Source: Sinohyriopsis cumingii (Eukaryota; Mollusca; Bivalvia; Unionida; Unionidae). From it: a stretch of 64,000 bases of DNA. Below are positions 1 through 13,727 of this stretch, piece by piece; within the stretch, counting starts at the first letter, position 1, and each line of letters opens with the position of its first letter. Under the pieces are notes generated by a model, which was given only the letters and a program-made list of their open reading frames with translations, was not told the DNA's origin and did no database searches. The stretch lies in the NCBI GenBank assembly GCA_028554795.2, contig JAPYKE020000505.1, forward strand, positions 124,001 through 188,000, written 5' to 3'. The position numbers and the translations under genes were made by a program.

Positions 1-37
1 ATTCGTGGTACTTTATAACTACATCCCAAGTGAACTG
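1..37 (+). repeat. Monomer type B, example copy
   Basis: Left half 1 joined to right half 2, with C26, G32, A34 and C35 (ends CCCAAGTGAACTG). It usually alternates with type A, giving a local 74-bp A+B dimer. Directly adjacent B-B pairs are uncommon; examples lie near 3484-3530 and 6600-6660. Confidence 0.96.
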
Positions 38-74
38 ATTGGTGGTACTTTATAACTACATCTCAAGTCATTTG

Positions 75-111
75 ATTCATGGTACTTTAGGACTATATCC
101 CAAGTGAACTG
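75..111 (+). repeat. Monomer type C, example copy
   Basis: Left half 2 (A5, GG at 16-17, T22) with right half 2 (C26, G32, A34, C35). It differs from type A at eight of 37 positions, clustered as two linked blocks, and so is the most diverged major form. It lacks the TTATAA of types A and B and has CATG at positions 4-7. C copies are isolated, normally preceded by an A-type right half and followed by an A monomer, which gives A-C dimers and A-A-C trimers. Confidence 0.96.
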
Positions 112-148
112 ATTCGTGGTACTTTATAACTACATCTCAAGTCATTTG
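112..148 (+). repeat. Monomer type A, example copy (commonest form)
   Basis: Reference monomer: left half 1 (G at 5, TA at 16-17, C at 22) with right half 1 (T26, C32, T34, T35). It carries one CpG (positions 4-5), one GTAC (8-11 region) and one TTATAA (13-18). It makes up 15 of the first 27 monomers and is often found in runs of two to five. Stops on the + strand are TAA at 16-18 and a TGA spanning the monomer junction; the reverse strand has at least four stops per copy. Confidence 0.97.
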
Positions 149-370
149 ATTCATGGTACTTTAGGACTATATCCCAAGTGAACTCATTCGTGGTACTTTA
201 TAACTACATCTCAAGTCATTTGATTCGTGGTACTTTATAATTACATCTCAAGTCATTTGATTCGTGGTACTTTATAACTACATCCCAAGTGAACTGATTC
301 GTGGTACTTTATAACTACATCTCAAGTCATTTGATTCGTGGTACTTTATAACTACATCCCAAGTGAACTG

Positions 371-407
371 ATTCATGGTACTTTATAACTACATCTCAAG
401 TCATTTG
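371..407 (+). repeat. Monomer type D, example copy
   Basis: Identical to type A except for A at position 5, so the single CpG becomes CpA (ATTCATGG). It is either a deamination product of type A or a recombinant between the first few bases of type C and the rest of A. D copies occur at fixed places in the higher-order repeat, for example the first monomer of each 94-monomer module. Confidence 0.95.
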
Positions 408-2923
408 ATTCATGGTACTTTAGGACTATATCCCAAGTGAACTGATTCGTGGTACTTTATAACTACATCTCAAGTCATTTGATTCATGGTACTTTAGGAC
501 TATATCCCAAGTGAACTGATTCGTGGTACTTTATAACTACATCTCAAGTCATTTGATTCGTGGTACTTTATAACCACATCTCAAGTCATTTGATTCGTGG
601 TACTTTATAACTACATCCCAAGTGAACTGATTCGTGGTACTTTATAACTACATCTCAAGTCATTTGATTCGTGGTACTTTATAACTACATCCCAAGTGAA
701 CTGATTCGTGGTACTTTATAACTACATCTCAAGTCATTTGATTCATTGTACTTTAGGACTATATCCCAAGTGAACTGATTCGTGGTACTTTATAACTACA
801 TCTCAAGTCATTTGATTCATGGTACTTTAGGACTATATCCCATGTGAACTGATTCGTGGTACTTTATAACTACATCTCAAGTCATTTGATTCGTGGTACT
901 TTATAACTACATCTCAAGTCATTTGATTCGTGGTACTTTATAACTACATCTCAAGTCATTTGATTCGTGGTACTTTATAACTACATCTCAAGTCATTTGA
1001 TTCATGGTACTTTAGGACTACATCCCAAGTGAACTGATTCGTGGTACTTTATAACTACATCTCAAGTCATTTGATTCATGGTACTTTATAACTACATCTC
1101 AAGTCATTTGATTCATGGTACTTTAGGACTATATCCCAAGTGAACTGATTCGTGGTACTTTATAACTACATCTCAAGTCATTTGATTCATGGTACTTTAG
1201 GACTATATCCCAAGTGAACTGATTCGTGGTACTTTATAACTACATCTCAAGTCATTTGATTCGTGGTACTTTATAACTACATCTCAAGTCATTTGATTCG
1301 TGGTACTTTATAACTACATCTCAAGTCATTTGATTCATGGTACTTTAGGACTATATCCCAAGTGAACTGATTCGTGGTACTTTATAACTACATCTCAAGT
1401 CATTTGATTCATGGTACTTTATAACTACATCTCAAGTCATTTGATTCATGGTACTTTAGGACTATATCCCAAGTGAACTGATTCGTGGTACTTTATAACT
1501 ACATCTCAAGTCATTTGATTCGTGGTACTTTATAACTACATCTCAAGTCATTTGATTCATGGTACTTTAGGACTATATCCCAAGTGAACTGATTCGTGGT
1601 ACTTTATAACTACATCTCAAGTCATTTGATTCATGGTACTTTAGGACTATATCCCAAGTGAACTGATTCGTGGTACTTTATAACTACATCTCAAGTCATT
1701 TGATTCGTGGTACTTTATAACTACATCTCAAGTCATTTGATTCATGGTACTTTAGGACTATATCCCAAGTGACCTGATTCGTGGTACTTTATAACTACAT
1801 CTCAAGTCATTTGATTCGTGGTACTTTATAACTACATCTCAAGTCATTTGATTCATGGTACTTTAGGACTATATCCCAAGTGAACTGATTCGTGGTACTT
1901 TATAACTACATCTCAAGTCATTTGATTCATCGTACTTTAGGACTATATCCCAAGTGAACTGATTCGTGGTACTTTATAACTACATCTCAAGTCATTTGAT
2001 TCGTGGTACTTTATAACTACATCTCAAGTCATTTGATTCGTGGTACTTTATAACTACATCTCAAGTCATTTGATTCGTGGTACTTTATAACTACATCTCA
2101 AGTCATTTGATTCATGGTACTTTAGGACAATATCCCAAGTGAACTGATTCGTGGTACTTTATAACTACATCTCAAGTCATTTGATTCGTGGTACTTTATA
2201 ACTACATCTCAAGTCATTTGATTCATGGTACTTTAGGACTATATCCCAAGTGAACTGATTCGTGGTACTTTATAACTACATCTCAAGTCATTTGATTCGT
2301 GGTACTTTATAACTACATCTCAAGTCATTTGATTCGTGGTACTTTATAACTACATCCCAAGTGAACTGATTCGTGGTACTTTATAACTACATCTCAAGTC
2401 ATTTGATTCATGGTACTTTATAACTACATCTCAAGTCATTTGATTCATGGTACTTTATAACTACATCTCAAGTCATTTGATTCGTGGTACTTTATAACTA
2501 CATCCCAAGTGAACTGATTCGTGGTACTTTATAACTACATCTCAAGTCATTTGATTCATGGTACTTTAGGACTATATCCCAAATGAACTGATTCGTGGTA
2601 CTTTATAACTACATCTCAAGTCATTTGATTCATTTTACTTTAGGACTATATCCCAAGTGAACTGATTCGTGGTACTTTATAACTACATCTCAAGTCATTT
2701 GATTCGTGGTACTTTATAACTACATCTCAAGTCATTTGATTCGTGGTACTTTATAACTACATCTCAAGTCATTTGATTCGTGGTACTTTATAACTACATC
2801 TCAAGTCATTTGATTCATGGTACTTTAGGACTACATCTCAAGTCATTTGATTCGTGGTACTTTATAACTACATCCCAAGTGAACTGATTCGTGGTACTTT
2901 ATAACTACATCTCAAGTCATTTG

Positions 2924-2960
2924 ATTCGTGGTACTTTAGGACTATATCCCAAGTGAACTG
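2924..2960 (+). repeat. Recombinant monomer: CpG-bearing C type
   Basis: This has the C-type body (GG at 16-17, T22, right half 2) but G at position 5, so it begins ATTCGTGG like types A and B. It is consistent with a crossover or conversion between positions 5 and 16. Such copies typically follow the C-left/A-right recombinant by three monomers, for example near 4145, 9770 and 16510. Confidence 0.88.
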
Positions 2961-4033
2961 ATTCGTGGTACTTTATAACTACATCTCAAGTCATTTGATT
3001 CGTGGTACTTTATAACTACATCCCAAGTGAACTGATTCGTGGTACTTTATAACTACATCTCAAGTCATTTGATTCGTGGTACTTTATAACTACATCCCAA
3101 GTGAACTGATTCGTGGTACTTTATAACTACATCTCAAGTCATTTGATTCATGGTACTTTAGGACTATATCCCAAATGAACTGATTCGTGGTACTTTATAA
3201 CTACATCTCAAGTCATTTGATTCATGGTACTTTAGGACTATATCCCAAGTGAACTGATTCGTGGTACTTTATAACTACATCTCAAGTCATTTGATTCGTG
3301 GTACTTTATAACTACATCTCAAGTCATTTGATTCGTGGTACTTTATAACTACATCTCAAGTCATTTGATTCGTGGTACTTTATAACTACATCTCAAGTCA
3401 TTTGATTCGTGGTACTTTATAACTACATCTCAAGTCATTTGATTCATGGTACTTTAGGACTATATCCCAAGTGAACTGATTCGTGGTACTTTATAACTAC
3501 ATCCCAAGTGAACTGATTCGTGGTACTTTATAACTACATCTCAAGTCATTTGATTCGTGGTACTTTAGGACTATATCCCAAGTGAACTGATTCGTGGTAC
3601 TTTATAACTACATCTCAAGTCATTTGATTCGTGGTACTTTATAACTACATCCCAAGTGAACTGATTCGTGGTACTTTATAACTACATCTCAAGTCATTTG
3701 ATTCGTGGTACTTTATAACTACATCCCAAGTGAACTGATTCGTGGTACTTTATAACTACATCTCAAGTCATTTGATTCATGGTACTTTAGGACTATATCC
3801 CAAATGAACTGATTCGTGGTACTTTATAACTACATCTCAAGTCATTTGATTCATGGTACTTTAGGACTATATCCCAAGTGAACTGATTCGTGGTACTTTA
3901 TAACTACATCTCAAGTCATTTGATTCGTGGTACTTTATAACTACATCTCAAGTCATTTGATTCGTGGTACTTTATAACTACATCTCAAGTCATTTGATTC
4001 GTGGTACTTTATAACTACATCTCAAGTCATTTG

Positions 4034-4070
4034 ATTCATGGTACTTTAGGACTATATCTCAAGTCATTTG
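4034..4070 (+). repeat. Recombinant monomer: C-type left half, A-type right half
   Basis: Left half 2 (AGGACTATAT) is joined to right half 1 (CTCAAGTCATTTG), the combination missing from the main classes. The same form occurs at 16392, 18612, 30859, 33745, 44475, 44956, 46029, 51654 region and 58387 among others, always at an equivalent place in the higher-order map. It therefore looks like an old exchange near positions 23-25 of the monomer that was later copied with the larger unit. Confidence 0.9.
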
Positions 4071-6808
4071 ATTCGTGGTACTTTATAACTACATCCCAAG
4101 TGAACTGATTCGTGGTACTTTATAACTACATCTCAAGTCATTTGATTCGTGGTACTTTAGGACTATATCCCAAGTGAACTGATTCGTGGTACTTTATAAC
4201 TACATCTCAAGTCATTTGATTCGTGGTACTTTATAACTACATCTCAAGTCATTTGATTCGTGGTACTTTATAACTACATCTCAAGTCATTTGATTCGTGG
4301 TACTTTATAACTACATCCCAAGTGAAGTGATTCGTGGTACTTTATAACTACATCTCAAGTCATTTGATTCGTGGTACTTTATAACTACATCTCAAGTCAT
4401 TTGATTCATGGTACTTTAGGACTATATCCCAAGTGAACTGATTCGTGGTACTTTATAACTACATCTCAAGTCATTTGATTCGTGGTACTTTATAACTACA
4501 TCTCAAGTCATTTGATTCATGGTACTTTAGGACTATATCCCAAGTGAACTGATTCGTGGTACTTTATAACTACATCTCAAGTCATTTGATTCGTGGTACT
4601 TTATAACTACATCTCAAGTCATTTGATTCGTGGTACTTTATAACTACATCTCAAGTCATTTGATTCATGGTACTTTAGGACTATATCCCAAGTGAACTGA
4701 TTCGTGGTACTTTATAACTACATCTCAAGTCATTTGATTCGTGGTACTTTATAACTACATCCCAAGTGAACTGATTCGTGGTACTTTATAACTACATCTC
4801 AAGTCATTTGATTCGTGGTACTTTATAACTACATCCCAAGTGAACTGATTCGTGGTACTTTATAACTACATCTCAAGTCATTTGATTCAAGGTACTTTAG
4901 GACTATATCCCAAGTGAACTGATTCGTGGTACTTTATAACTACATCTCAAGTCATTTGATTCGTGGTACTTTATAACTACATCTCAAGTCATTTGATTCG
5001 TGGTACTTTATAACTACATCCCAAGTGAACTGATTCGTGGTACTTTATAACTACATCTCAAGTCATTTGATTCATGGTACTTTAGGACTATATCCCAAGT
5101 GAACTGATTCGTGGTACTTTATAACTACATCTCAAGTCATTTGATTCCAGGTACTTTATAACTACATCTCAAGTCATTTGATTCGTGGTACTTTATAACT
5201 ACATCTCAAGTCATTTGATTCGTGGTACTTTATAACTACATCCCAAGTGAACTGATTCGTGGTACTTTATAACTACATCTCAAGTCATTTGATTCGTCGT
5301 ACTTTATAACTACATCTCAAGTCATTTGATTCATGGTACTTTATAACTACATCTCAAGTCATTTGATTCGTGGTACTTTATAACTACATCTCAAGTCATT
5401 TGATTCGTGGTACTTTATAACTACATCTCAAGTCATTTGATTCGTGGTACTTTATAACTACATCTCAAGTCATTTGATTCGTGGTACTTTATAACTACAT
5501 CCCAAGTGAACTGATTCGTGGTACTTTATAACTACATCTCAAGTCATTTGATTCGTGGTACTTTATAACTACATCTCAAGTCATTTGATTCATGGTACTT
5601 TAGGACTATATCCCAAGTGAACTGATTCGTGGTACTTTATAACTACATCTCAAGTCATTTGATTCGTGGTACTTTATAACTACATCTCAAGTCATTTGAT
5701 TCATGGTACTTTAGGACTATATCCCAAGTGAACTGATTCGTGGTACTTTATAACTACATCTCAAGTCATTTGATTCGTGGTACTTTATAACTACATCTCA
5801 AGTCATTTGATTCGTGGTACTTTATAACTACATCTCAAGTCATTTGATTCATGGTACTTTAGGACTATATCCCAAGTGAACTGATTCGTGGTACTTTATA
5901 ACTACATCTCAAGTCATTTGATTCGTGGTACTTTATAACTACATCTCAAGTCATTTGATTCGTGGTACTTTATAACTACATCTCAAGTCATTTGATTCAT
6001 GGTACTTTAGGACTATGTCCCAAGTGAACTGATTCGTGGTACTTTATAACTACATCTCAAGTCATTTGATTCGTGGTACTTTATAACTACATCTCAAGTC
6101 ATTTGATTCGTGGTACTTTATAAATACATCTCAAGTCATTTGATTCGTGGGACTTTATAACTACATCTCAAGTCATTTGATTCGTGGTACTTTATAACTA
6201 CATCTCAAGTCATTTGATTCATGGTACTTTATAACTACATCTCAAGTCATTTGATTCGTGGTACTTTATAACTACATCTCAAGTCATTTGATTCGTGGTA
6301 CTTTATAACTACATCTCAAGTCATTTGATTCGTGGTACTTTATAACTACATCTCAAGTCATTTGATTCGTGGTACTTTATAACTACATCCCAAGTGAACT
6401 GATTCGTGGTACTTTATAACTACATCTCAAGTCATTTGATTCGTGGTACTTTATAATTACATCTCAAGTCATTTGATTCATGGTACTTTAGGACTATATC
6501 CCAAGTGAACTGATTCGTGGTACTTTATAACTACATCTCAAGTCATTTGATTCATGGTACTTTATAACTACATCTCAAGTCATTTGATTCGTGGTACTTT
6601 ATAACTACATCCCAAGTGAACTGATTCGTGGTACTTTATAACTACATCCCAAGTGAACTGATTCGTGGTACTTTATAACTACATCTCAAGTCATTTGATT
6701 CGTGGTACTTTATAACTACATCTCAAGTCATTTGATTCGTGGTACTTTATAACTACATCTCAAGTCATTTGATTCGTGGTACTTTATAACTACATCTCAA
6801 GTCATTTG

Positions 6809-9800
6809 ATTCATGGTACTTTATAACTACATCTCAAGTCATTTGATTCGTGGTACTTTATAACTACATCCCAAGTGAACTGATTCGTGGTACTTTATAA
6901 CTACATCTCAAGTCATTTGATTCATGGTACTTTAGGACTATATCCCAAGTGAACTGATTCGTGGTACTTTATAACTACATCTCAAGTCATTTGATTCATG
7001 GTACTTTAGGACTATATCCCAAGTGAACTCATTCGTGGTACTTTATAACTACATCTCAAGTCATTTGATTCGTGGTACTTTATAACTACATCTCAAGTCA
7101 TTTGATTCGTGGTACTTTATAACTACATCCCAAGTGAACTGATTCGTGGTACTTTATAACTACATCTCAAGTCATTTGATTCGTGGTACTTTATAACTAC
7201 ATCCCAAGTGAACTGATTCATGGTACTTTATAACTACATCTCAAGTCATTTGATTCATGGTACTTTAGGACTATATCCCAAGTGAACTGATTCGTGGTAC
7301 TTTATAACTACATCTCAAGTCATTTGATTCATGGTACTTTAGGACTATATCCCAAGTGAACTGATTCGTGGTACTTTATAACTACATCTCAAGTCATTTG
7401 ATTCGTGGTACTTTATAACCACATCTCAAGTCATTTGATTCGTGGTACTTTATAACTACATCCCAAGTGAACTGATTCGTGGTACTTTATAACTACATCT
7501 CAAGTCATTTGATTCGTGGTACTTTATAACTACATCCCAAGTGAACTGATTCGTGGTACTTTATAACTACATCTCAAGTCATTTGATTCATGGTACTTTA
7601 GGACTATATCCCAAGTGAACTGATTCGTGGTACTTTATAACTACATCTCAAGTCATTTGATTCATGGTACTTTAGGACTATATCCCATGTGAACTGATTC
7701 GTGGTACTTTATAACTACATCTCAAGTCATTTGATTCGTGGTACTTTATAACTACATCTCAAGTCATTTGATTCGTGGTACTTTATAACTACATCTCAAG
7801 TCATTTGATTCGTGGTACTTTATAACTACATCTCAAGTCATTTGATTCATGGTACTTTAGGACTACATCCCAAGTGAACTGATTCGTGGTACTTTATAAC
7901 TACATCTCAAGTCATTTGATTCATGGTACTTTAGGACTATATCCCAAGTGAACTGATTCGTGGTACTTTATAACTACATCTCAAGTCATTTGATTCGTGG
8001 TACTTTATAACTACATCTCAAGTCATTTGATTCATGGTACTTTAGGACTATATCCCAAGTGAACTGATTCGTGGTACTTTATAACTACATCTCAAGTCAT
8101 TTGATTCGTGGTACTTTATAACTACATCTCAAGTCATTTGATTCGTGGTACTTTATAACTACATCTCAAGTCATTTGATTCATGGTACTTTAGGACTATA
8201 TCCCAAGTGAACTGATTCGTGGTACTTTATAACTACATCTCAAGTCATTTGATTCATGGTACTTTATAACTACATCTCAAGTCATTTGATTCATGGTACT
8301 TTAGGACTATATCCCAAGTGAACTGATTCGTGGTACTTTATAACTACATCTCAAGTCATTTGATTCGTGGTACTTTATAACTACATCTCAAGTCATTTGA
8401 TTCATGGTACTTTAGGACTATATCCCAAGTGAACTGATTCGTGGTACTTTATAACTACATCTCAAGTCAATTGATTCATGGTACTTTAGGACTATATCCC
8501 AAGTGAACTGATTCGTGGTACTTTATAACAACATCTCAAGTCATTTGATTCGTGGTACTTTATAACTACATCTCAAGTCATTTGATTCATGGTACTTTAG
8601 GACTATATCCCAAGTGAACTGATTCGTGGTACTTTATAACTACATCTCAAGTCATTTGATTCGTGGTACTTTATAACTACATCTCAAGTCATTTGATTCA
8701 TGGTACTTTAGGACTATATCCCAAGTGAACTGATTCGTGGTACTTTATAACTACATCTCAAGTCATTTGATTCATCGTACTTTAGGACTATATCCCAAGT
8801 GAACTGATTCGTGGTACTTTATAACTACATCTCAAGTCATTTGATTCGTGGTACTTTATAACTACATCTCAAGTCATTTGATTCGTGGTACTTTATAACT
8901 ACATCTCAAGTCATTTGATTCGTGGTACTTTATAACTACATCTCAAGTCATTTGATTCATGGTACTTTAGGACAATATCCCAAGTGAACTGATTCGTGGT
9001 ACTTTATAACTACATCTCAAGTCATTTGATTCGTGGTACTTTATAACTACATCTCAAGTCATTTGATTCATGGTACTTTAGGACTATATCCCAAGTGAAC
9101 TGATTCGTGGTACTTTATAACTACATCTCAAGTCATTTGATTCGTGGTACTTTATAACTACATCTCAAGTCATTTGATTCGTGGTACTTTATAACTACAT
9201 CCCAAGTGAACTGATTCGTTGTACTTTATAACTACATCTCAAGTCATTTGATTCATGGTACTTTATAACTACATCTCAAGTCATTTGATTCATGGTACTT
9301 TATAACTACATCTCAAGTCATTTGATTCGTGGTACTTTATAACTACATCCCAAGTGAACTGATTCGTGGTACTTTATAACTACATCTCAAGTCATTTGAT
9401 TCATGGTACTTTAGGACTATATCCCAAGTGAACTGATTCGTGGTACTTTATAACTACATCTCAAGTCATTTGATTCATGGTACTTTAGGACTATATCCCA
9501 AGTGAACTGATTCGTGGTACTTTATAACTACATCTCAAGTCATTTGATTCGTGGTACTTTATAACTACATCTCAAGTCATTTGATTCGTGGTACTTTATA
9601 ACTACATCTCAAGTCATTTGATTCATGGTACTTTATAACTACATCTCAAGTCATTTGATTCATGGTACTTTAGGACTATATCTCAAGTCATTTGATTCGT
9701 GGTACTTTATAACTACATCCCAAGTGAACTGATTCGTGGTACTTTATAACTACATCTCAAGTCATTTGATTCGTGGTACTTTAGGACTATATCCCAAGTG

Positions 9801-10286
9801 AACTGATTCGTGGTACTTTATAACTACATCTCAAGTCATTTGATTCGTGGTACTTTATAACTACATCCCAAGTGAACTGATTCGTGGTACTTTATAACTA
9901 CATCTCAAGTCATTTGATTCGTGGTACTTTATAACTACATCCCAAGTGAAGTGATTCGTGGTACTTTATAACTACATCTCAAGTCATTTGATTCGTGGTA
10001 CTTTATAACTACATCTCAAGTCATTTGATTCATGGTACTTTAGGACTATATCCCAAGTGAACTGATTCGTGGTACTTTATAACTACATCTCAAGTCATTT
10101 GATTCGTGGTACTTTATAACTACATCTCAAGTCATTTGATTCGTGGTACTTTATAACTACATCTCAAGTCATTTGATTCATGGTACTTTAGGACTATATC
10201 CCAAGTGAACTGATTCGTGGTACTTTATAACTACATCTCAAGTCATTTGATTCGTGGTACTTTATAGCTACATCTCAAGTCATTTG
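6809..10286 (+). repeat. 94-monomer module, copy 1 in S2
   Basis: 3,478 bp. It starts with D, B, A, C, A, C(GAACTC) and ends at a TATAGCTAC monomer (10250), after which the same opening order restarts. Shared module markers, counted from the GAACTC monomer, are TAACCAC at +11, ATCGTAC at +48, GACAAT at +53 and GAAGTG at +79. Its copy-1 signature is ACAACATC at +41 (8511) with no TAATTAC at +2 and no TACGAC at +18. It also holds a private TTCGTTG monomer at 9214. Confidence 0.86.
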
Positions 10287-13200
10287 ATTCATGGTACTTT
10301 ATAACTACATCTCAAGTCATTTGATTCGTGGTACTTTATAACTACATCCCAAGTGAACTGATTCGTGGTACTTTATAACTACATCTCAAGTCATTTGATT
10401 CATGGTACTTTAGGACTATATCCCAAGTGAACTGATTCGTGGTACTTTATAACTACATCTCAAGTCATTTGATTCATGGTACTTTAGGACTATATCCCAA
10501 GTGAACTCATTCGTGGTACTTTATAACTACATCTCAAGTCATTTGATTCGTGGTACTTTATAATTACATCTCAAGTAAATTGATTCGTGGTACTTTATAA
10601 CTACATCCCAAGTGAACTGATTCGTGGTACTTTATAACTACATCTCAAGTCATTTGATTCGTGGTACTTTATAACTACATCCCAAGTGAACTGATTCATG
10701 GTACTTTATAACTACATCTCAAGTCATTTGATTCATGGTACTTTAGGACTATATCCCAAGTGAACTGATTCGTGGTACTTTATAACTACATCTCAAGTCA
10801 TTTGATTCATGGTACTTTAGGACTATATCCCAAGTGAACTGATTCGTGGTACTTTATAACTACATCTCAAGTCATTTGATTCGTGGTACTTTATAACCAC
10901 ATCTCAAGTCATTTGATTCGTGGTACTTTATAACTACATCCCAAGTGAACTGATTCGTGGTACTTTATAACTACATCTCAAGTCATTTGATTCGTGGTAC
11001 TTTATAACTACATCCCAAGTGAACTGATTCGTGGTACTTTATAACTACATCTCAAGTCATTTGATTCATGGTACTTTAGGACTATATCCCAAGTGAACTG
11101 ATTCGTGGTACTTTATAACTACATCTCAAGTCATTTGATTCATGGTACTTTACGACTATATCCCATGTGAACTGATTCGTGGTACTTTATAACTACATCT
11201 CAAGTCATTTGATTCGTGGTACTTTATAACTACATCTCAAGTCATTTGATTCGTGGTACTTTATAACTACATCTCAAGTCATTTGATTCGTGGTACTTTA
11301 TAACTACATCTCAAGTCATTTGATTCATGGTACTTTAGGACTACATCCCAAGTGAACTGATTCGTGGTACTTTATAACTACATCTCAAGTCATTTGATTC
11401 ATGGTACTTTATAACTACATCTCAAGTCATTTGATTCATGGTACTTTAGGACTATATCCCAAGTGAACTGATTCGTGGTACTTTATAACTACATCTCAAG
11501 TCATTTGATTCATGGTACTTTAGGACTATATCCCAAGTGAACTGATTCGTGGTACTTTATAACTACATCTCAAGTCATTTGATTCGTGGTACTTTATAAC
11601 TACATCTCAAGTCATTTGATTCGTGGTACTTTATAACTACATCTCAAGTCATTTGATTCATGGTACTTTAGGACTATATCCCAAGTGAACTGATTCGTGG
11701 TACTTTATAACTACATCTCAAGTCATTTGATTCATGGTACTTTATAACTACATCTCAAGTCATTTGATTCATGGTACTTTAGGACTATATCCCAAGTGAA
11801 CTGATTCGTGGTACTTTATAACTACATCTCAAGTCATTTGATTCGTGGTACTTTATAACTACATCTCAAGTCATTTGATTCATGGTACTTTAGGACTATA
11901 TCCCAAGTGAACTGATTCGTGGTACTTTATAACTACATCTCAAGTCATTTGATTCATGGTACTTTAGGACTATATCCCAAGTGAACTTATTCGTGGTACT
12001 TTATAACTACATCTCAAGTCATTTGATTCGTGGTACTTTATAACTACATCTCAAGTCATTTGATTCATGGTACTTTAGGACTATATCCCAAGTGAACTGA
12101 TTCGTGGTACTTTATAACTACATCTCAAGTCATTTGATTCGTGGTACTTTATAACTACATCTCAAGTCATTTGATTCATGGTACTTTAGGACTATATCCC
12201 AAGTGAACTGATTCGTGGTACTTTATAACTACATCTCAAGTCATTTGATTCATCGTACTTTAGGACTATATCCCAAGTGAACTGATTCGTGGTACTTTAT
12301 AACTACATCTCAAGTCATTTGATTCGTGGTACTTTATAACTACATCTCAAGTCATTTGATTCGTGGTACTTTATAACTACATCTCAAGTCATTTGATTCG
12401 TGGTACTTTATAACTACATCTCAAGTCATTTGATTCATGGTACTTTAGGACAATATCCCAAGTGAACTGATTCGTGGTACTTTATAACTACATCTCAAGT
12501 CATTTGATTCGTGGTACTTTATAACTACATCTCAAGTCATTTGATTCATGGTACTTTAGGACTATATCCCAAGTGAACTGATTCGTGGTACTTTATAACT
12601 ACATCTCAAGTCATTTGATTCGTGGTACTTTATAACTACATCTCAAGTCATTTGATTCGTGGTACTTTATAACTACATCCCAAGTGAACTGATTCGTGGT
12701 ACTTTATAACTACATCTCAAGTCATTTGATTCATGGTACTTTATAACTACATCTCAAGTCATTTGATTCATGGTACTTTATAACTACATCTCAAGTCATT
12801 TGATTCGTGGTACTTTATAACTACATCCCAAGTGAACTGATTCGTGGTACTTTATAACTACATCTCAAGTCATTTGATTCATGGTACTTTAGGACTATAT
12901 CCCAAATGAACTGATTCGTGGTACTTTATAACTACATCTCAAGTCATTTGATTCATGGTACTTTAGGACTATATCCCAAGTGAACTGATTCGTGGTACTT
13001 TATAACTACATCTCAAGTCATTTGATTCGTGGTACTTTATAACTACATCTCAAGTCATTTGATTCGTGGTACTTTATAACTACATCTCAAGTCATTTGAT
13101 TCGTGGTACTTTATAACTACATCTCAAGTCATTTGATTCATGGTACTTTAGGACTATATCTCAAGTCATTTGATTCGTCCTACTTTATAACTACATCCCA

Positions 13201-13727
13201 AGTGAACTGATTCGTGGTACTTTATAACTACATCTCAAGTCATTTGATTCGTGGTACTTTAGGACTATATCCCAAGTGAACTGATTCGTGGTACTTTATA
13301 ACTACATCTCAAGTCATTTGATTCGTGGTACTTTATAACTACATCCCAAGTGAACTGATTCGTGGTACTTTATAACTACATCTCAAGTCATTTGATTCGT
13401 GGTACTTTATAACTACATCCCAAGTGAAGTGATTCGTGGTACTTTATAACTACATCTCAAGTCATTTGATTCGTGGTACTTTATAACTACATCTCAAGTC
13501 ATTTGATTCATGGTACTTTAGGACTATATCCCAAGTGAACTGATTCGTGGTACTTTATAACTACATCTCAAGTCATTTGATTCGTGGTACTTTATAACTA
13601 CATCTCAAGTCATTTGATTCGTGGTACTTTATAACTACATCTCAAGTCATTTGATTCATGGTACTTTAGGACTATATCCCAAGTGAACTGATTCGTGGTA
13701 CTTTATAACTACATCTCAAGTCATTTG
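10287..13727 (+). repeat. 94-monomer module, copy 2 in S2
   Basis: Tandem second copy, offset by 94 monomers at every shared marker (GAACTC 189 to 283, GACAAT 242 to 336, GAAGTG 268 to 362 in monomer index). Homology with copy 1 stops after 93 monomers; the 94th is type B here instead of the TATAGCTAC form. The copy-2 signature is TAATTAC at +2 (10546) and TACGACTATATCCCATG at +18 (11138). A private AAGTAAATTG occurs near 10576. Confidence 0.86.

Larger units (their letters stand above)
2554..4329 (+). repeat. Local expansion block in S1
   Basis: Three C monomers with AAATGAACTG start at 2554, 3146 and 3775, 16 and 17 monomers apart (592 and 629 bp). Normal X units have only one, 12 monomers after GACAAT. 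The last is followed at +7 by a C-left/A-right monomer (4034) and at +14 by GAAGTG, the normal order. The last two copies and the markers after them match S6 at exactly 1,135 monomers. Private changes include TTCATTTTAC near 2632. Confidence 0.82.
1..6105 (+). repeat. HOR segment S1: tail of an enlarged X unit
   Basis: 165 monomers. The window opens one monomer inside a 94-monomer module: the order B, A, C, A, then a C ending GAACTC matches monomers 185-189 of S2. Markers are GAACTC (ends at 185), ATCGTAC at 1925 and GACAAT at 2110, in the same relative positions as in every later module. Downstream the segment is longer than a normal X tail, with 108 monomers from GACAAT to the next TAAATAC leader instead of 72. 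It carries three AAATGAACTG monomers (2554, 3146, 3775). This matches segment S6, not S2, S4 or S7. Confidence 0.85.
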
